Positions 1 through 6,896 of a DNA stretch of 9,258 nt are shown piece after piece. The notes under the pieces were generated by a model, which searched no databases, was not told where the DNA came from, and was given only the letters and a program-made list of their open reading frames with translations. How positions within the stretch are numbered: position 1 is the first letter of the stretch; the number at the start of each line of letters is the position of its first letter. The stretch covers positions 1-9,258 of the forward strand of contig DASWMO010000216.1 in NCBI GenBank assembly GCA_036399715.1, written 5' to 3'. A program made the translations under genes and the position numbers. This DNA comes from DASVSE01 sp036399715 (GTDB taxonomy: Bacteria; Bacteroidota; Rhodothermia; Rhodothermales; Rubricoccaceae).

Positions 1-1258
1 GGAGTCCAGCGTCGGCGTTGTACACCGCGAGCCGTCCCGCGCAGTGCCGCTCCAGCCCGTCGAGCAGCGCCGCCCTGCGGCGGAGGTACACCCCGCGCAT
101 GCGACGGACGTGCCGCGCGTAGTGCCCCCCGCGGAGGAAGTCGGCGAGGGCAAGCGGGTACAGCGTTGGGGGGAACAGGTCGAGCGCCTCGCGCGCGGCG
201 ACGAACGCGCCCCAAAGCGCCGGAGGGACGACGAGGTAGCCCACGCGGAGGGCGGGGAACATCACCTTGCTGAAGGTGCCCACGTACACCACCCGTCCCC
301 CCGCGCTGACCCCCTGGAGCGCACCGAGCGGGCGGCTCACGTACCGGTACTCGCTGTCGTAGTCGTCCTCGATCACCCACGCCCCCTCCCGCTCGGCCCA
401 GTCGATCAGGGCGAGCCGCCGCGCGGCCGACATCGAGGCGCCGAGGGGGTACTGGTGCGACGGGGTGACGTAGACCGCTCGCACACCCGCGCCCCGCACG
501 GTCAGCGACTCGACGTCGAGCCCGTCCCCGTCGACGGGAACCGGCACGGGCTCGGCACCGCCGGCCGTGAGCGCTACACGGGCGCCGGGGTACCCCGGTT
601 CTTCCAGCGCGACCCGCTCGCCTCGCCCGAGTAGCACGGCGCCGCACAGCCGGAGCGCCGCCTGCGACCCCGAGACAACGAGGACCTGGTTGGCCTCGCA
701 CTGCACGGCGCGCGTCGTCCGGAGGTGCTCGGCGACGGCCTCGCGGAGCTCCCACGGGCCCGCGGGGTCCCCGTAGGCCATGTGCTCTGGCGTGAGGGCA
801 TGGGCGCGCCGGACCACCATCCGCGCCCACAGCGCGTGCGGAAACGCGTCCAGCGCGGGCATGCTCACCCGGAACGGGCGCAGGACCCCCTCGTCCCACG
901 GAGGTGGCCCGGAGGCTGGTCCGCACCCTTGGGGCCGCTCCGCGGGGCCGGCGGGCCGCAGAGTGTCGTCGGGGAGGGCAGCGCTCACGTACGTGCCCGA
1001 CCCCGCCCGACCCTCGAAGTACCCCTCGTGCCGGAGCTGCTCGTACGCGGTCAGCACCGGGAGCCGCGACACGCCGAGCTCGGCCGCGAGCGCACGCGTT
1101 GAGGGCACGCGCTGCCCCGGACGGAGGTGCCCACTCAGGACGGCCTCCCGCAGCCGCTCGTAGACCTGGCGGTAGAGGGGCGCCTCGCCGCCCCGTGCCA
1201 GCGGGACGTGGGGAAGGATGTGCGGGCTTGCCGACCGTTTCAGAGTGGCGCTACACAA
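1..1258 (-). CDS. MocR/PdxR-type GntR-family regulator with aminotransferase-like domain (3' end missing)
   Basis: A chimeric transcription regulator: an N-terminal GntR winged helix fused to a fold-type I, PLP-binding aminotransferase-like domain. Counting from the TTG at 1258, residues 26-91 form the winged helix (PLYRQVYERLREAVLSG, then VPSTRALAAELGVSR and the wing GRAGSGTYV). The PLP domain shows TPSHQYPLG (265-273), EDDYDSEYRY (297-306, with the pyridine-binding Asp) and GTFSKVMFPALRVGY with Schiff-base Lys331. These are hallmark MocR motifs. The frame is open to base 1, so 419 residues are visible and roughly the last 50-80 of a usual 470-500 are missing. There is no in-frame ATG between the upstream stop and the domain; TTG 1258 is my choice, with CTG 1243 or CTG 1206 possible. 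MocR proteins often control a divergent neighbour, here the GNAT gene. The effector is unknown; PLP itself or a PLP adduct is typical of the family. Confidence 0.88.
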   Translation of the reverse strand, partial: MCSATLKRSASPHILPHVPLARGGEAPLYRQVYERLREAVLSGHLRPGQRVPSTRALAAELGVSRLPVLTAYEQLRHEGYFEGRAGSGTYVSAALPDDTLRPAGPAERPQGCGPASGPPPWDEGVLRPFRVSMPALDAFPHALWARMVVRRAHALTPEHMAYGDPAGPWELREAVAEHLRTTRAVQCEANQVLVVSGSQAALRLCGAVLLGRGERVALEEPGYPGARVALTAGGAEPVPVPVDGDGLDVESLTVRGAGVRAVYVTPSHQYPLGASMSAARRLALIDWAEREGAWVIEDDYDSEYRYVSRPLGALQGVSAGGRVVYVGTFSKVMFPALRVGYLVVPPALWGAFVAAREALDLFPPTLYPLALADFLRGGHYARHVRRMRGVYLRRRAALLDGLERHCAGRLAVYNADAGL

Positions 1259-1376
1259 GAAGTGGTTATCCCAGAAACATAGTAAATGGCACTCGACGGC
1301 GGACCACTCCCGCACCTATCGTGCCGACTCAGTCACCTCTCGACTGACCGACGCCCCCGTCTCCATCACCGCCGCT
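1259..1376. promoter_or_regulatory. Divergent control region between the MocR-like gene and the GNAT gene
   Basis: This 118-bp gap separates two divergent genes and should hold both promoters and the operator of the MocR-like protein. The stretch 1265-1290 is locally AT-rich (TTATCCCAGAAACATAGTAA) in a very GC-rich setting, as expected of a promoter core, but no clean -35/-10 pair could be assigned. A perfect dyad, TCAGTC (1329-1334) and GACTGA (1342-1347) with a 7-nt loop, lies about 30 bp before the GNAT start and could be an operator or a leader hairpin. AGTGG at 1244 and 1261 forms a direct pair 17 bp apart, with an inverted CCACT at 1304. Function is inferred from position. Confidence 0.4.
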
Positions 1377-1904
1377 ATGGCTACGCCTGCCCCTGCAGCC
1401 ACGCAGGCCAATACCGGCCGCCCACCGGCGCCCGACCCGGCATACCGCCCCGTCGTCTTCCGCGCGGGCGTTGAGCACCTTGACGGACTCGCCGTTCTCT
1501 TCGACGCCTACCGCACGTTCTACCGTCGGACCTCCGACCTCGGCGGCGCCCGGCACTTCCTGCGCAACCGGCTCACCGGCGGCGAGTCCATCGTGTTCGC
1601 CGCGCGGCTCCCCGAGTGCGACGGGCTCGCCGGGTTCACCCAACTCTACCCCACGTTCTCGTCGGTGCGGATGCGGCGGGTGTGGACGCTCAACGACCTC
1701 TTCGTCACCGAGGGCGCGCGCGGGCACGGGGTTGCGCGAGAATTGATGGAGGCGGCTCGGACGTTCGCGGTGGAGACCGGAGCGGCCTCAATCCAGCTCG
1801 AGACGGAGCGGACGAACGTAACGGCGCAGGCGCTCTACGACGGGCTGGGCTACGGGCGCGGCAGCGGATCCGTTCACTACGAGCTCACGCTGGAGGGCAC
1901 CTGA
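1377..1904 (+). CDS. GNAT-family N-acetyltransferase
   Basis: A 175-residue cytoplasmic enzyme expected to move an acetyl group from acetyl-CoA to an amine; the substrate cannot be read from the sequence. The GNAT core is clear: helix 1 and 2 region around residues 28-65, strand beta4 WTLNDLFV (103-110), the pyrophosphate-binding loop RGHGVA (115-120, the R/QxxGxG/A motif), the helix RELMEAARTFAVETGA, and the closing ETERTNVTAQALYDGLGY (142-159). Both the domain and the length are normal for the family. The ATG at 1377 is preferred over the in-frame ATG at 1218, which would start inside the divergent regulator and add an unrelated 53-residue leader. The first 22 residues are Ala/Pro-rich and probably disordered. 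Its divergent placement from a MocR-type regulator suggests that regulator controls it. Confidence 0.88.
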   Translation: MATPAPAATQANTGRPPAPDPAYRPVVFRAGVEHLDGLAVLFDAYRTFYRRTSDLGGARHFLRNRLTGGESIVFAARLPECDGLAGFTQLYPTFSSVRMRRVWTLNDLFVTEGARGHGVARELMEAARTFAVETGAASIQLETERTNVTAQALYDGLGYGRGSGSVHYELTLEGT

Positions 1905-2008
1905 GAGGCCCAGGCGCCAGGGCGCTCGCGGTGTCGATACAGCGCGCTCTACTTCGATCTACTTACGCTCAGGGGCCGGCGAGCCGACCTACCTGACATT
2001 GGACATAT

Positions 2009-2476
2009 ATGAATCCATACCCCCGAATTTGGGTCCTGCTTATCCCTTTCTTTATGGGCATCACATCTGCCTGCGGCCGTGCAGAAGCTCCTGATGAGCG
2101 AGCGGTGGTTATAGAAGTCACACAGCAGGCGTGCGACGCCGTCCGCGCGGGTGACGTCGCAGCTGTAGAGCGGATCTTGGCCCCAACGTTCACACTTGTG
2201 AACAGCAACTCGACGGTTCAGGACCGGAGGAGTGTTGTGGCTGAGGTCCAGAACCGAGATCCGCAGTATCAGATTTTCAGAAATCACTCCATGACGTCGA
2301 ATGTCTATGGCGATGCGGCGGTGGTCCAGGGAATCACGCACGTGAAGGGCACGTCTGGCGGGCAGCAGTTTGAAGCAGAGGTTCGGTTCAGTGACACCCT
2401 GATCAAAACTGACGGGCAATGGCGGCTCGTGGTAAGCCACGTGACGGGAATGCAGGCGCCCCAGGGAACGACCTGA
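2009..2476 (+). CDS. Putative lipoprotein with NTF2/SnoaL-like (DUF4440-type) domain
   Basis: A 155-residue protein with a short hydrophobic N-terminus (IWVLLIPFFMGITSAC) ending at Cys22, which suits a lipoprotein signal peptide although the lipobox (TSAC) lacks the usual Leu at -3. The mature part (about 34-147) matches the alpha+beta cone of NTF2-like DUF4440 proteins: a helix with ACDAVRAGDVAAVERILAPTFTLVNSNS, a middle segment with GDAAVVQGITHVKG, and the closing FSDTLIKTDGQWRLVVSHVT. The family is used for ligand binding or small-molecule catalysis, and most exported members have no known function. Base composition is visibly less GC-rich than the flanking genes (about 55% in the line at 2221-2280), which hints at separate acquisition. 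No operon partner is evident; it stands about 100 nt after the GNAT gene. Confidence 0.75.
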   Translation: MNPYPRIWVLLIPFFMGITSACGRAEAPDERAVVIEVTQQACDAVRAGDVAAVERILAPTFTLVNSNSTVQDRRSVVAEVQNRDPQYQIFRNHSMTSNVYGDAAVVQGITHVKGTSGGQQFEAEVRFSDTLIKTDGQWRLVVSHVTGMQAPQGTT

Positions 2477-2608
2477 ACGACGTGTCCACACGAGCAGGCA
2501 ACCCCTGGCTCCTCGGCCGAGGCAACGTCCAGCAGCCGGCCGCGACATCCTGCACGGTACATCCTCCAATCCACGCGGCTCCACGTTAGAGCCTCATCGC
2601 CTCCACCA

Positions 2609-3205
2609 ATGGCCGCCTCCAACTCTCCTCTTGCCATGCGCTGCCTGCTCGTCTTGTTCGCCACCCTCGCCTTCTCGGTTGCGCCCACCGCCGTTGCCCA
2701 GAGCACCGAGGCGGCAAGGGACGGGCAGCAAGACTTCGACTTCGAGATCGGCAGGTGGCACACCCGCCTCTCGCGGCTCGACGCCCCGCTCACCGGCTCG
2801 ACGACGTGGCACGAGTACGAGGGGACAACCGTCGTACGGGAGGTGTGGGGCGGCCGCTCGAACCTCGTCGAGTTCGAGGTCGACGGCGCAGCCGGCCACA
2901 TCGAGCTCCTCTCGCTCCGCCTCTACAATCCGGCGACCCGCCAGTGGAGCCTCCACGCAGGCAGCGCCCGGAGCGGGACGTTGTTCCCTCCGGTCGTCGG
3001 AGAGTTCCGCGACGGGCGGGGGGCTTTCTATGGCGTGGACACTGTGGACGGGCGTGCCATCCTCGCTCGGTTCGTCGTCTCGCAGGTCACGCCGGACACG
3101 TGGCGCTTCGAGCAGGCCTTCTCCGCCGACGGCGGGGCGACATGGGAGGTGAACTGGGTGGTGGACGACACGAAGGTGAGCGACGAGTCCGACGAGGCGC
3201 GGTAG
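2609..3205 (+). CDS. Secreted DUF1579-like protein of unknown function
   Basis: A 198-residue protein with a signal peptide (hydrophobic LLVLFATLAFSVAPTA, probable cleavage after AVA30). The in-frame ATG at 2636 (MRCLLVLF) gives a more compact signal peptide and may be the real start. The mature domain opens with DFDFEIGRW (42-50), the hallmark start of DUF1579 and related lipocalin-like beta-barrels, followed by TTWHEYEG, YNPATRQWSLH (106-116), GEFRDGRGAFYG (131-142) and FSADGGATWEVNW (171-183). Such proteins are common in Bacteroidota and Rhodothermota; their role is unknown, and ligand binding in the periplasm is only a guess. It is convergent with the restriction endonuclease gene and lies 132 nt after the NTF2-like gene. 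Confidence 0.72.
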   Translation: MAASNSPLAMRCLLVLFATLAFSVAPTAVAQSTEAARDGQQDFDFEIGRWHTRLSRLDAPLTGSTTWHEYEGTTVVREVWGGRSNLVEFEVDGAAGHIELLSLRLYNPATRQWSLHAGSARSGTLFPPVVGEFRDGRGAFYGVDTVDGRAILARFVVSQVTPDTWRFEQAFSADGGATWEVNWVVDDTKVSDESDEAR

Positions 3206-3209
3206 GATT

Positions 3210-3224
3210 AGCGGCTGAGCCGCT
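3210..3224 (+). terminator. Candidate hairpin terminator after the DUF1579-like gene
   Basis: AGCGGC, loop TGA, GCCGCT: a perfect 6-bp GC-rich stem starting 5 nt after the stop codon, followed by TCTACTTTCC. The T-run is broken, so intrinsic termination may be weak. Confidence 0.4.
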
Positions 3225-3248
3225 TCTACTTTCCATCCCGCTGCCAAA

Positions 3249-3268
3249 TGCCAACCACTGGTTAGGCA
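3249..3268 (-). terminator. Candidate terminator of the restriction-modification operon
   Basis: Read on the minus strand, TGCCTAACCA and TGGTTGGCA form a stem of nine pairs with one bulged T and a single-G loop, followed by TTTGG. It sits about 70 nt after the endonuclease stop codon, between convergent genes. The short T-run keeps confidence moderate. Confidence 0.4.
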
Positions 3269-3337
3269 TACTCGCGCAATCCCGGCAGTAACAAACAGTC
3301 GGTGAGGGTCGCCCCGCTTGCGGCCCATACCACTCGC

Positions 3338-4102
3338 TCATGCGATCGTCGCGGGCCACGCCGCAGCCGAGGCGACGTGCCCAGCAAGCGTAGCGAGCAG
3401 CTGCTGGACCCCGGTCTCGGGACCCAGCTCGGTGTAGCTCCCCGCCGGCCCGGCCTCGGCGGACGAGAGCAGCAGCGCGGCCGACGTGTAGAGCTCCTCG
3501 GCCACGAGCCGCCGGCAGAGCACTTCGTACCGGCGCGCGTAGGACGCGCCTCGGAACACAGGGTCCGTTCCAAAGTGGCGCGACGTGTCGCCGACGGCGC
3601 GGCGCGACCCGGGCGCGTCCTCCAGGAGCATGAGGTAGCCCACGAACGGCTTCGGCGGAGGGCCGAGGAGCCCCGTACGGAACGCGACCCGGAGGTCCTT
3701 CCCCATCCCGATCGCCTCCTCGGCGCGGTTGTTCGCGTTGTTGCCGAAGCTGCCGCCCTGGCTCTTGAACTCGAGCGCGGCCACGAGCCGGCCCTGGTGG
3801 ATCACGACTAGGTCCCAGTCCTTTACGGGCCGGTAGAAGCCCGGGAGGACCGTGTGGCGGTTCGGGCCCTTGTCCTGGAGGCTCGCATAGACCTCGGCCG
3901 CCGAGAGCCCGTTCTCGACCACGACCGCGCGCACGAGGTCCACGAACCCGTCCATTGCCTTGCCTCCGGTGACGGCGCCGCGGGTGCCGGCGTCCGTGAC
4001 GCCGCGGGCGAGCTGCGCGGCCGAGGCCTGCGTGCGGGTCGCCCAGAAGCGGGCCACGGCCTCGGGGACGCGGCGCTCGTAGTCGGCAAGGCTGATCGGC
4101 AT
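3338..4102 (-). CDS. Type II restriction endonuclease, XhoI/PaeR7I family (predicted target CTCGAG)
   Basis: A 254-residue endonuclease expected to cut unmethylated CTCGAG. It resembles PaeR7I along most of its length, as I recall that family: AVTGGKAMDGFVDLV (43-57), PGFYRPVKDWDLVV (87-100), then the PD-(D/E)XK core with Asp95/Asp97 and Glu111-Phe-Lys113 (LEFKSQ), followed by SFGNNANNRAEEAIG (118-132), PFVGYLMLLEDAP and GASYARRYEVLCRRLV (186-200). Length fits PaeR7I (about 246). All expected catalytic residues are present and the frame is intact, so activity is plausible. The ATG lies 3 nt after the methyltransferase stop, giving an operon with M first, as in PaeR7I, so protection precedes cleavage. 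The codons for Leu110-Glu111 are CTC GAG, so the gene contains its own predicted target at the catalytic site. Specificity is inferred from family, not shown. Confidence 0.9.
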   Translation of the reverse strand: MPISLADYERRVPEAVARFWATRTQASAAQLARGVTDAGTRGAVTGGKAMDGFVDLVRAVVVENGLSAAEVYASLQDKGPNRHTVLPGFYRPVKDWDLVVIHQGRLVAALEFKSQGGSFGNNANNRAEEAIGMGKDLRVAFRTGLLGPPPKPFVGYLMLLEDAPGSRRAVGDTSRHFGTDPVFRGASYARRYEVLCRRLVAEELYTSAALLLSSAEAGPAGSYTELGPETGVQQLLATLAGHVASAAAWPATIA

Positions 4103-4105
4103 TCG

Positions 4106-6148
4106 CTAGGCAGGCGTGGCATGTGAGAGCGGGCCCGGTGTGAGCTCGTCCTGTAGGGCGCGGGAGGCGGCGCCGTCGCCGGATGCGGGACCGGACGTAG
4201 CGCCGTAGACGGCACCGCGGACGACGCTCTGATCGGCATCCGAGAGCCCGTAGAGCCGGAACGCCGCGGCGTCGCACGCCTCGCGCTCACCCTCCGCCGC
4301 TGCCGCGAGCGCGCGGCGCAGCTCGTCCGGGACGTCCGCCCAGTGAGGCACCCGGATCCGGCGGAGGTACTGGGCCTGGAAGCGGAGGTAGCCGCCGCGC
4401 ATCCGGACGGCGTAGGCGCCGACGAAGAACTCGGCGACGGCGGACCGGAGGACGGCCTGGAGGGCCCGGAGGTCCCAGCCCTCTCCCCCACCCTGCGTGT
4501 CCGTGCGAGCTCCGTCTCGGCCGACGTTGCCTCGGGGGGCGCCTCCTGAGACGTTCCGGGCAACGCCTCGGCCGACAATGCCCCCTGCGCCCGAGTCGCT
4601 GTCCCGGACGACGTAGTACAAGTTGTGCCCGGGGTAAACGGTCCCCTCGTCGTAGGCGACCGTCGAGGTGCCCTTGATGTCCGGGATGAGCAGCTTCGGG
4701 GTCCCAAGCAGCGCCGGCCAGATCCGGTCGATCGTCCGGTACCACCGCCGGGCGTCCTTGGCCACGTGGCGCCTCCGGAGCACGGCCTCGTGGCGGTGTA
4801 GGTAGGCCGCGAGCCTCGGGTAGCATGCAAGCTCGACGAGCGCCCCGTCGTCTTCGAACGGGTTGATCACCGCGCGCCCGGCCCACTCGACGCGGCCCGA
4901 GGCGATATCGGACGGGAGCGCGACGGGGAGCCAGCACGACTCCTCGACGCCCAGCGCGTCCGCGGGCCCGATGAACACCTTGTCGGCGCCGGTGGCGACG
5001 CCGATCCCGACGCGGAGCCCGGCCTCGGTGAGCGTCGGAAGTGCGTACTCCAGGCGCCGGAGCAGCTCCAGCTCGTCGGGGCGGTTCAGCAGCCACGGCT
5101 CCTCGCCCGAGACGGCGTCCTCGACCGCGTGGACGAGTCCTTCGGCATCGCCTTGGGCTCCACCGGCGCCACTAGCAGGCGCACCGTCACCGCCAGCGTG
5201 CGTCCCAGCAGGCGCCGTCATTGCGGACGCTAGGCGGGTAAGCGCGGCCGCATCAATCTGGGGCCGCCCAGCGATGAGGGTCGTGTAAGGCGCGGTCCCC
5301 TGCGAGTACCCCTCCCCTACCGCCTCGGCTGTGCGGGGCCGCTCGGCCGTGGGGGGCCGCTCGACTGTGAACACGGCCGGGTACGCGACGACGTCGCCCA
5401 CGAACGCCGGCGTGTCCGTCATGTCAACGTAGTGCCGCAGCCGGTACTGCCGCGCCACGAGCGCCCGGAGCGGGCCACCGTACTTGTTCTTCGTCCACCG
5501 GTCGGAGCAGATGAACGTGAGCGCGCCACCGGGGGCGAGCAGCCTGAGCGAGAGCTCGATGATGGGCACGTAGAGGTCGGCCCGGTCGTAGACGGTCGGG
5601 TAGAGCCGGCGGTACTCGGCAAGCAGCACCGCCGGGACGGCCTCCTGCCGCAGGTACGGCGGGTTGCCCACGACGTAGTCGAAGGATCCACCAATACGGG
5701 CCAGAAGCACGTCGTCCTGGACGAGCCAGCCGTCCACGAGGCGACCCGCAGCCGCGGCCTCCAACCCGGTGCCTGTGAGTACGGACACGAGGCGCGCGTG
5801 CGCGGCGTCGAAGGACCCGCGGTGGAGCTCGACGCCGCACACGGCGCCCGCGAGGTCCGTCTCAGCGCGCTCGACGGTCCCGCCGCGGCCGAGGTACGAC
5901 ACGAGCAGGCGGCGCGTGATCTCGGCGAGGAACTCGCCCTCGCCGAACGAGGGCTCCAGCACGCGCCGCACGGCAAGGTCGGCGTCCGCGGTGTAGCCGC
6001 AGAGGGCGAGGATGAAGGCGACGACCTCGGGGCGGGTGTAGACGGCGCCCCGCGACTCCGCGGCCCCACCGGCGAGCGCGTCGACGGCGTCCTGGATGGC
6101 CCTCGGGCGGCCGTGTCCGCGGTCCGCGTCGTCAAAGAGGGTGAGCAT
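4106..6148 (-). CDS. N6-adenine DNA methyltransferase of the XhoI/PaeR7I-type R-M system (Eco57I/TaqI-like)
   Basis: A 680-residue modification enzyme, expected to transfer methyl from S-adenosylmethionine to the adenine of CTCGAG and so protect the host. In order it shows motif X (GAVYTRPEVVAFILALCGYT, about 34-53), motif I (LEPSFGEGEF, 64-73, SAM binding), motif IV SFDYVVGNPPY (155-165, catalytic NPPY), then CSDRWTKNKYGG and a long C-terminal target-recognition half ending in GYLRFQAQYLRRIRVPHW (586-603). The motif order X-I-IV is that of the gamma class. Start ATG 6148 (MLTLFDDADRG) is preferred over ATG 6235, which would add 29 uncharacteristic residues and run into the AACG array. It is longer than the 500-600 residues I recall for relatives because of two Gly/Ala-rich inserts (about 312-337 and 519-557). 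It is co-transcribed with the endonuclease. Confidence 0.9.
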   Translation of the reverse strand: MLTLFDDADRGHGRPRAIQDAVDALAGGAAESRGAVYTRPEVVAFILALCGYTADADLAVRRVLEPSFGEGEFLAEITRRLLVSYLGRGGTVERAETDLAGAVCGVELHRGSFDAAHARLVSVLTGTGLEAAAAGRLVDGWLVQDDVLLARIGGSFDYVVGNPPYLRQEAVPAVLLAEYRRLYPTVYDRADLYVPIIELSLRLLAPGGALTFICSDRWTKNKYGGPLRALVARQYRLRHYVDMTDTPAFVGDVVAYPAVFTVERPPTAERPRTAEAVGEGYSQGTAPYTTLIAGRPQIDAAALTRLASAMTAPAGTHAGGDGAPASGAGGAQGDAEGLVHAVEDAVSGEEPWLLNRPDELELLRRLEYALPTLTEAGLRVGIGVATGADKVFIGPADALGVEESCWLPVALPSDIASGRVEWAGRAVINPFEDDGALVELACYPRLAAYLHRHEAVLRRRHVAKDARRWYRTIDRIWPALLGTPKLLIPDIKGTSTVAYDEGTVYPGHNLYYVVRDSDSGAGGIVGRGVARNVSGGAPRGNVGRDGARTDTQGGGEGWDLRALQAVLRSAVAEFFVGAYAVRMRGGYLRFQAQYLRRIRVPHWADVPDELRRALAAAAEGEREACDAAAFRLYGLSDADQSVVRGAVYGATSGPASGDGAASRALQDELTPGPLSHATPA

Positions 6149-6230
6149 CGTTGAGGAGCCGGGCGGTCGTGTCCAAACTAGTGCCGGGCCGAGCCCTCGA
6201 CGGGCGAGCGGGCTGGATCGCGGTGCAAAA

Positions 6231-6310
6231 TCCAAACGTGACCAAACGCATCAAAACGCTTCAGAACGCTTTAAAACGCGCCGCAACGCTTTAAAACGCT
6301 ACGAAACGTA
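6231..6310. repeat. Eight 10-bp tandem units with invariant AACG (helically phased A-rich array)
   Basis: Eight consecutive decamers begin at 6231, 6241, 6251 and so on to 6301. Each has AACG at unit positions 5-8, and six of eight have A at position 4, so AAACG or AAAACG recurs exactly every 10 bp. Examples are TCAAAACGCT, TTAAAACGCG and TTAAAACGCT. The region around it is GC-rich, so the array stands out sharply. The spacing is close to one helical turn: this would place a bound protein on one face and would also bend the DNA through phased A-tracts. It lies 83-162 bp upstream of the methyltransferase start and 157-236 bp upstream of the HTH start. An operator for the neighbouring HTH protein, or a bent promoter element, is inferred. 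Confidence 0.85.
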
Positions 6311-6312
6311 GC
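6298..6312. promoter_or_regulatory. Perfect dyad closing the AACG array
   Basis: GCTACG, AAA, CGTAGC: a 6-bp inverted repeat around the last array unit. It could be an operator half-site pair or the boundary of the array. Confidence 0.5.
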
Positions 6313-6466
6313 CAAGGGCTCATCGCAGCCCAACGCGGCCGGAGGCTCTTCAACCGGTCTCTCGCGTCCTAGCGCCAGGCTGTTGCGCGGCAACGGGGCC
6401 GCACCCGGGTGGGACATTGCGGGTGGGAGGTGCATCCTTCCCCCGCCGCTGTACACCACCGTCCCC

Positions 6467-6718
6467 ATGGCCCCCTCCCCTACCGTGCCCGACTGTGCGA
6501 CCGGCGAGCCGTGCGTGCTGCTCGGAGACGCGCTGCGCGAGATCAGCCAGCGGCTCTCGCTCTCGCGGTCGTCGCTCTACAACATGGGGATGCACCGGGA
6601 GCTCCGCGTCCACGCGTGCCGTCCGGTGGACGCGCGGCCGGCCGGGCGGTCCGTGTTCGTCCCGCAGTCGGCGGTCGACGAGGCCGTAGACCGCATCACT
6701 CACTGGCTGCCGTCCTAG
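6467..6718 (+). CDS. Small excisionase/AlpA-like helix-turn-helix DNA-binding protein
   Basis: An 83-residue protein. Residues 19-40 (LGDALREISQRLSLSRSSLYNM) form a helix-turn-helix of the MerR/excisionase type (HTH_17-like), followed by a beta hairpin and GRSVFVPQSAVDEAVDRI (60-77), which matches the usual RRFRESDVEAWL-like end of this domain. The HTH covers nearly the whole protein, so it is a simple DNA-binding factor with no effector domain. The in-frame ATG at 6383 was rejected because the extra residues look like untranslated sequence. The gene is divergent from the methyltransferase and faces the rep gene. It may control the R-M promoter through the AACG array or serve plasmid maintenance. 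No integrase is visible in the window, so a true excisionase role is unsupported. Confidence 0.7.
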   Translation: MAPSPTVPDCATGEPCVLLGDALREISQRLSLSRSSLYNMGMHRELRVHACRPVDARPAGRSVFVPQSAVDEAVDRITHWLPS

Positions 6719-6896
6719 CCGCTCGGCCCAGTGGACTTGGGTCCGACCTTGAGGATTAGAGTGCCGCCGGTGCTAGACACAATAGCCAAGCCTATTCCAG
6801 GTCGCTCTCGGTTCGGTGTGGCCGAAGACGGACGACTTTGAGCATCAACCAGGGGAGTCTTGGAGGTCTTGGACAGAAGGCCTGTGCCTCAAGGCA

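Larger units (their letters stand above)
6149..6466. other. Gene-free divergent region between methyltransferase and HTH gene
   Basis: This 318-bp region carries the AACG decamer array (6231-6310), a dyad at its right end, a GTTGC/GCAAC hairpin with a 3-nt loop (6382-6394), and a direct repeat of GGGTGGGA at 6407 and 6421 (14 bp apart). It must contain the promoter of the R-M operon (minus) and that of the HTH gene (plus). I could not assign convincing -35/-10 boxes for either. An ATG at 6383 extends the HTH frame upstream by 28 residues, but the added sequence looks non-coding. Confidence 0.5.

Noticed and set aside
1332..1341. GTCACCTCTC identical to part of the iterons, upstream of the GNAT gene.
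   Set aside because: Only ten bases match, the GTAGACC half is absent, and it is far from the origin; probably chance.
1908..1923. Imperfect palindrome GCCC-A-GGCGCC-A-GGGC just after the GNAT gene as a terminator.
   Set aside because: It has an A/A mismatch, no true loop and no T-run.
2511..2522. Perfect 12-bp palindrome CCTCGGCCGAGG between the two exported-protein genes.
   Set aside because: Short GC palindromes arise often in DNA of this composition; there is no T-run or second copy to give it a role.
1949..2584. Minus-strand 211-codon open frame.
   Set aside because: It is antisense to the lipoprotein gene, which has a signal peptide and an NTF2-like pattern; the antisense product has neither.
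2585..3267. GTTAGAG (2585) and GTTAGGC (3261) flank the DUF1579-like gene and resemble integron attC core sites, suggesting a gene cassette.
   Set aside because: GTTAGAG breaks the GTTRRRY rule at its last base, no partner RYYYAAC lies at a proper distance for either, and the flanks do not fold like attC. No integron integrase is visible.
5432..6154. Plus-strand open frame of 240 codons, and other long frames over 3087-6135.
   Set aside because: They are antisense or shifted copies of the R-M genes; GC-rich coding DNA commonly leaves such frames open.
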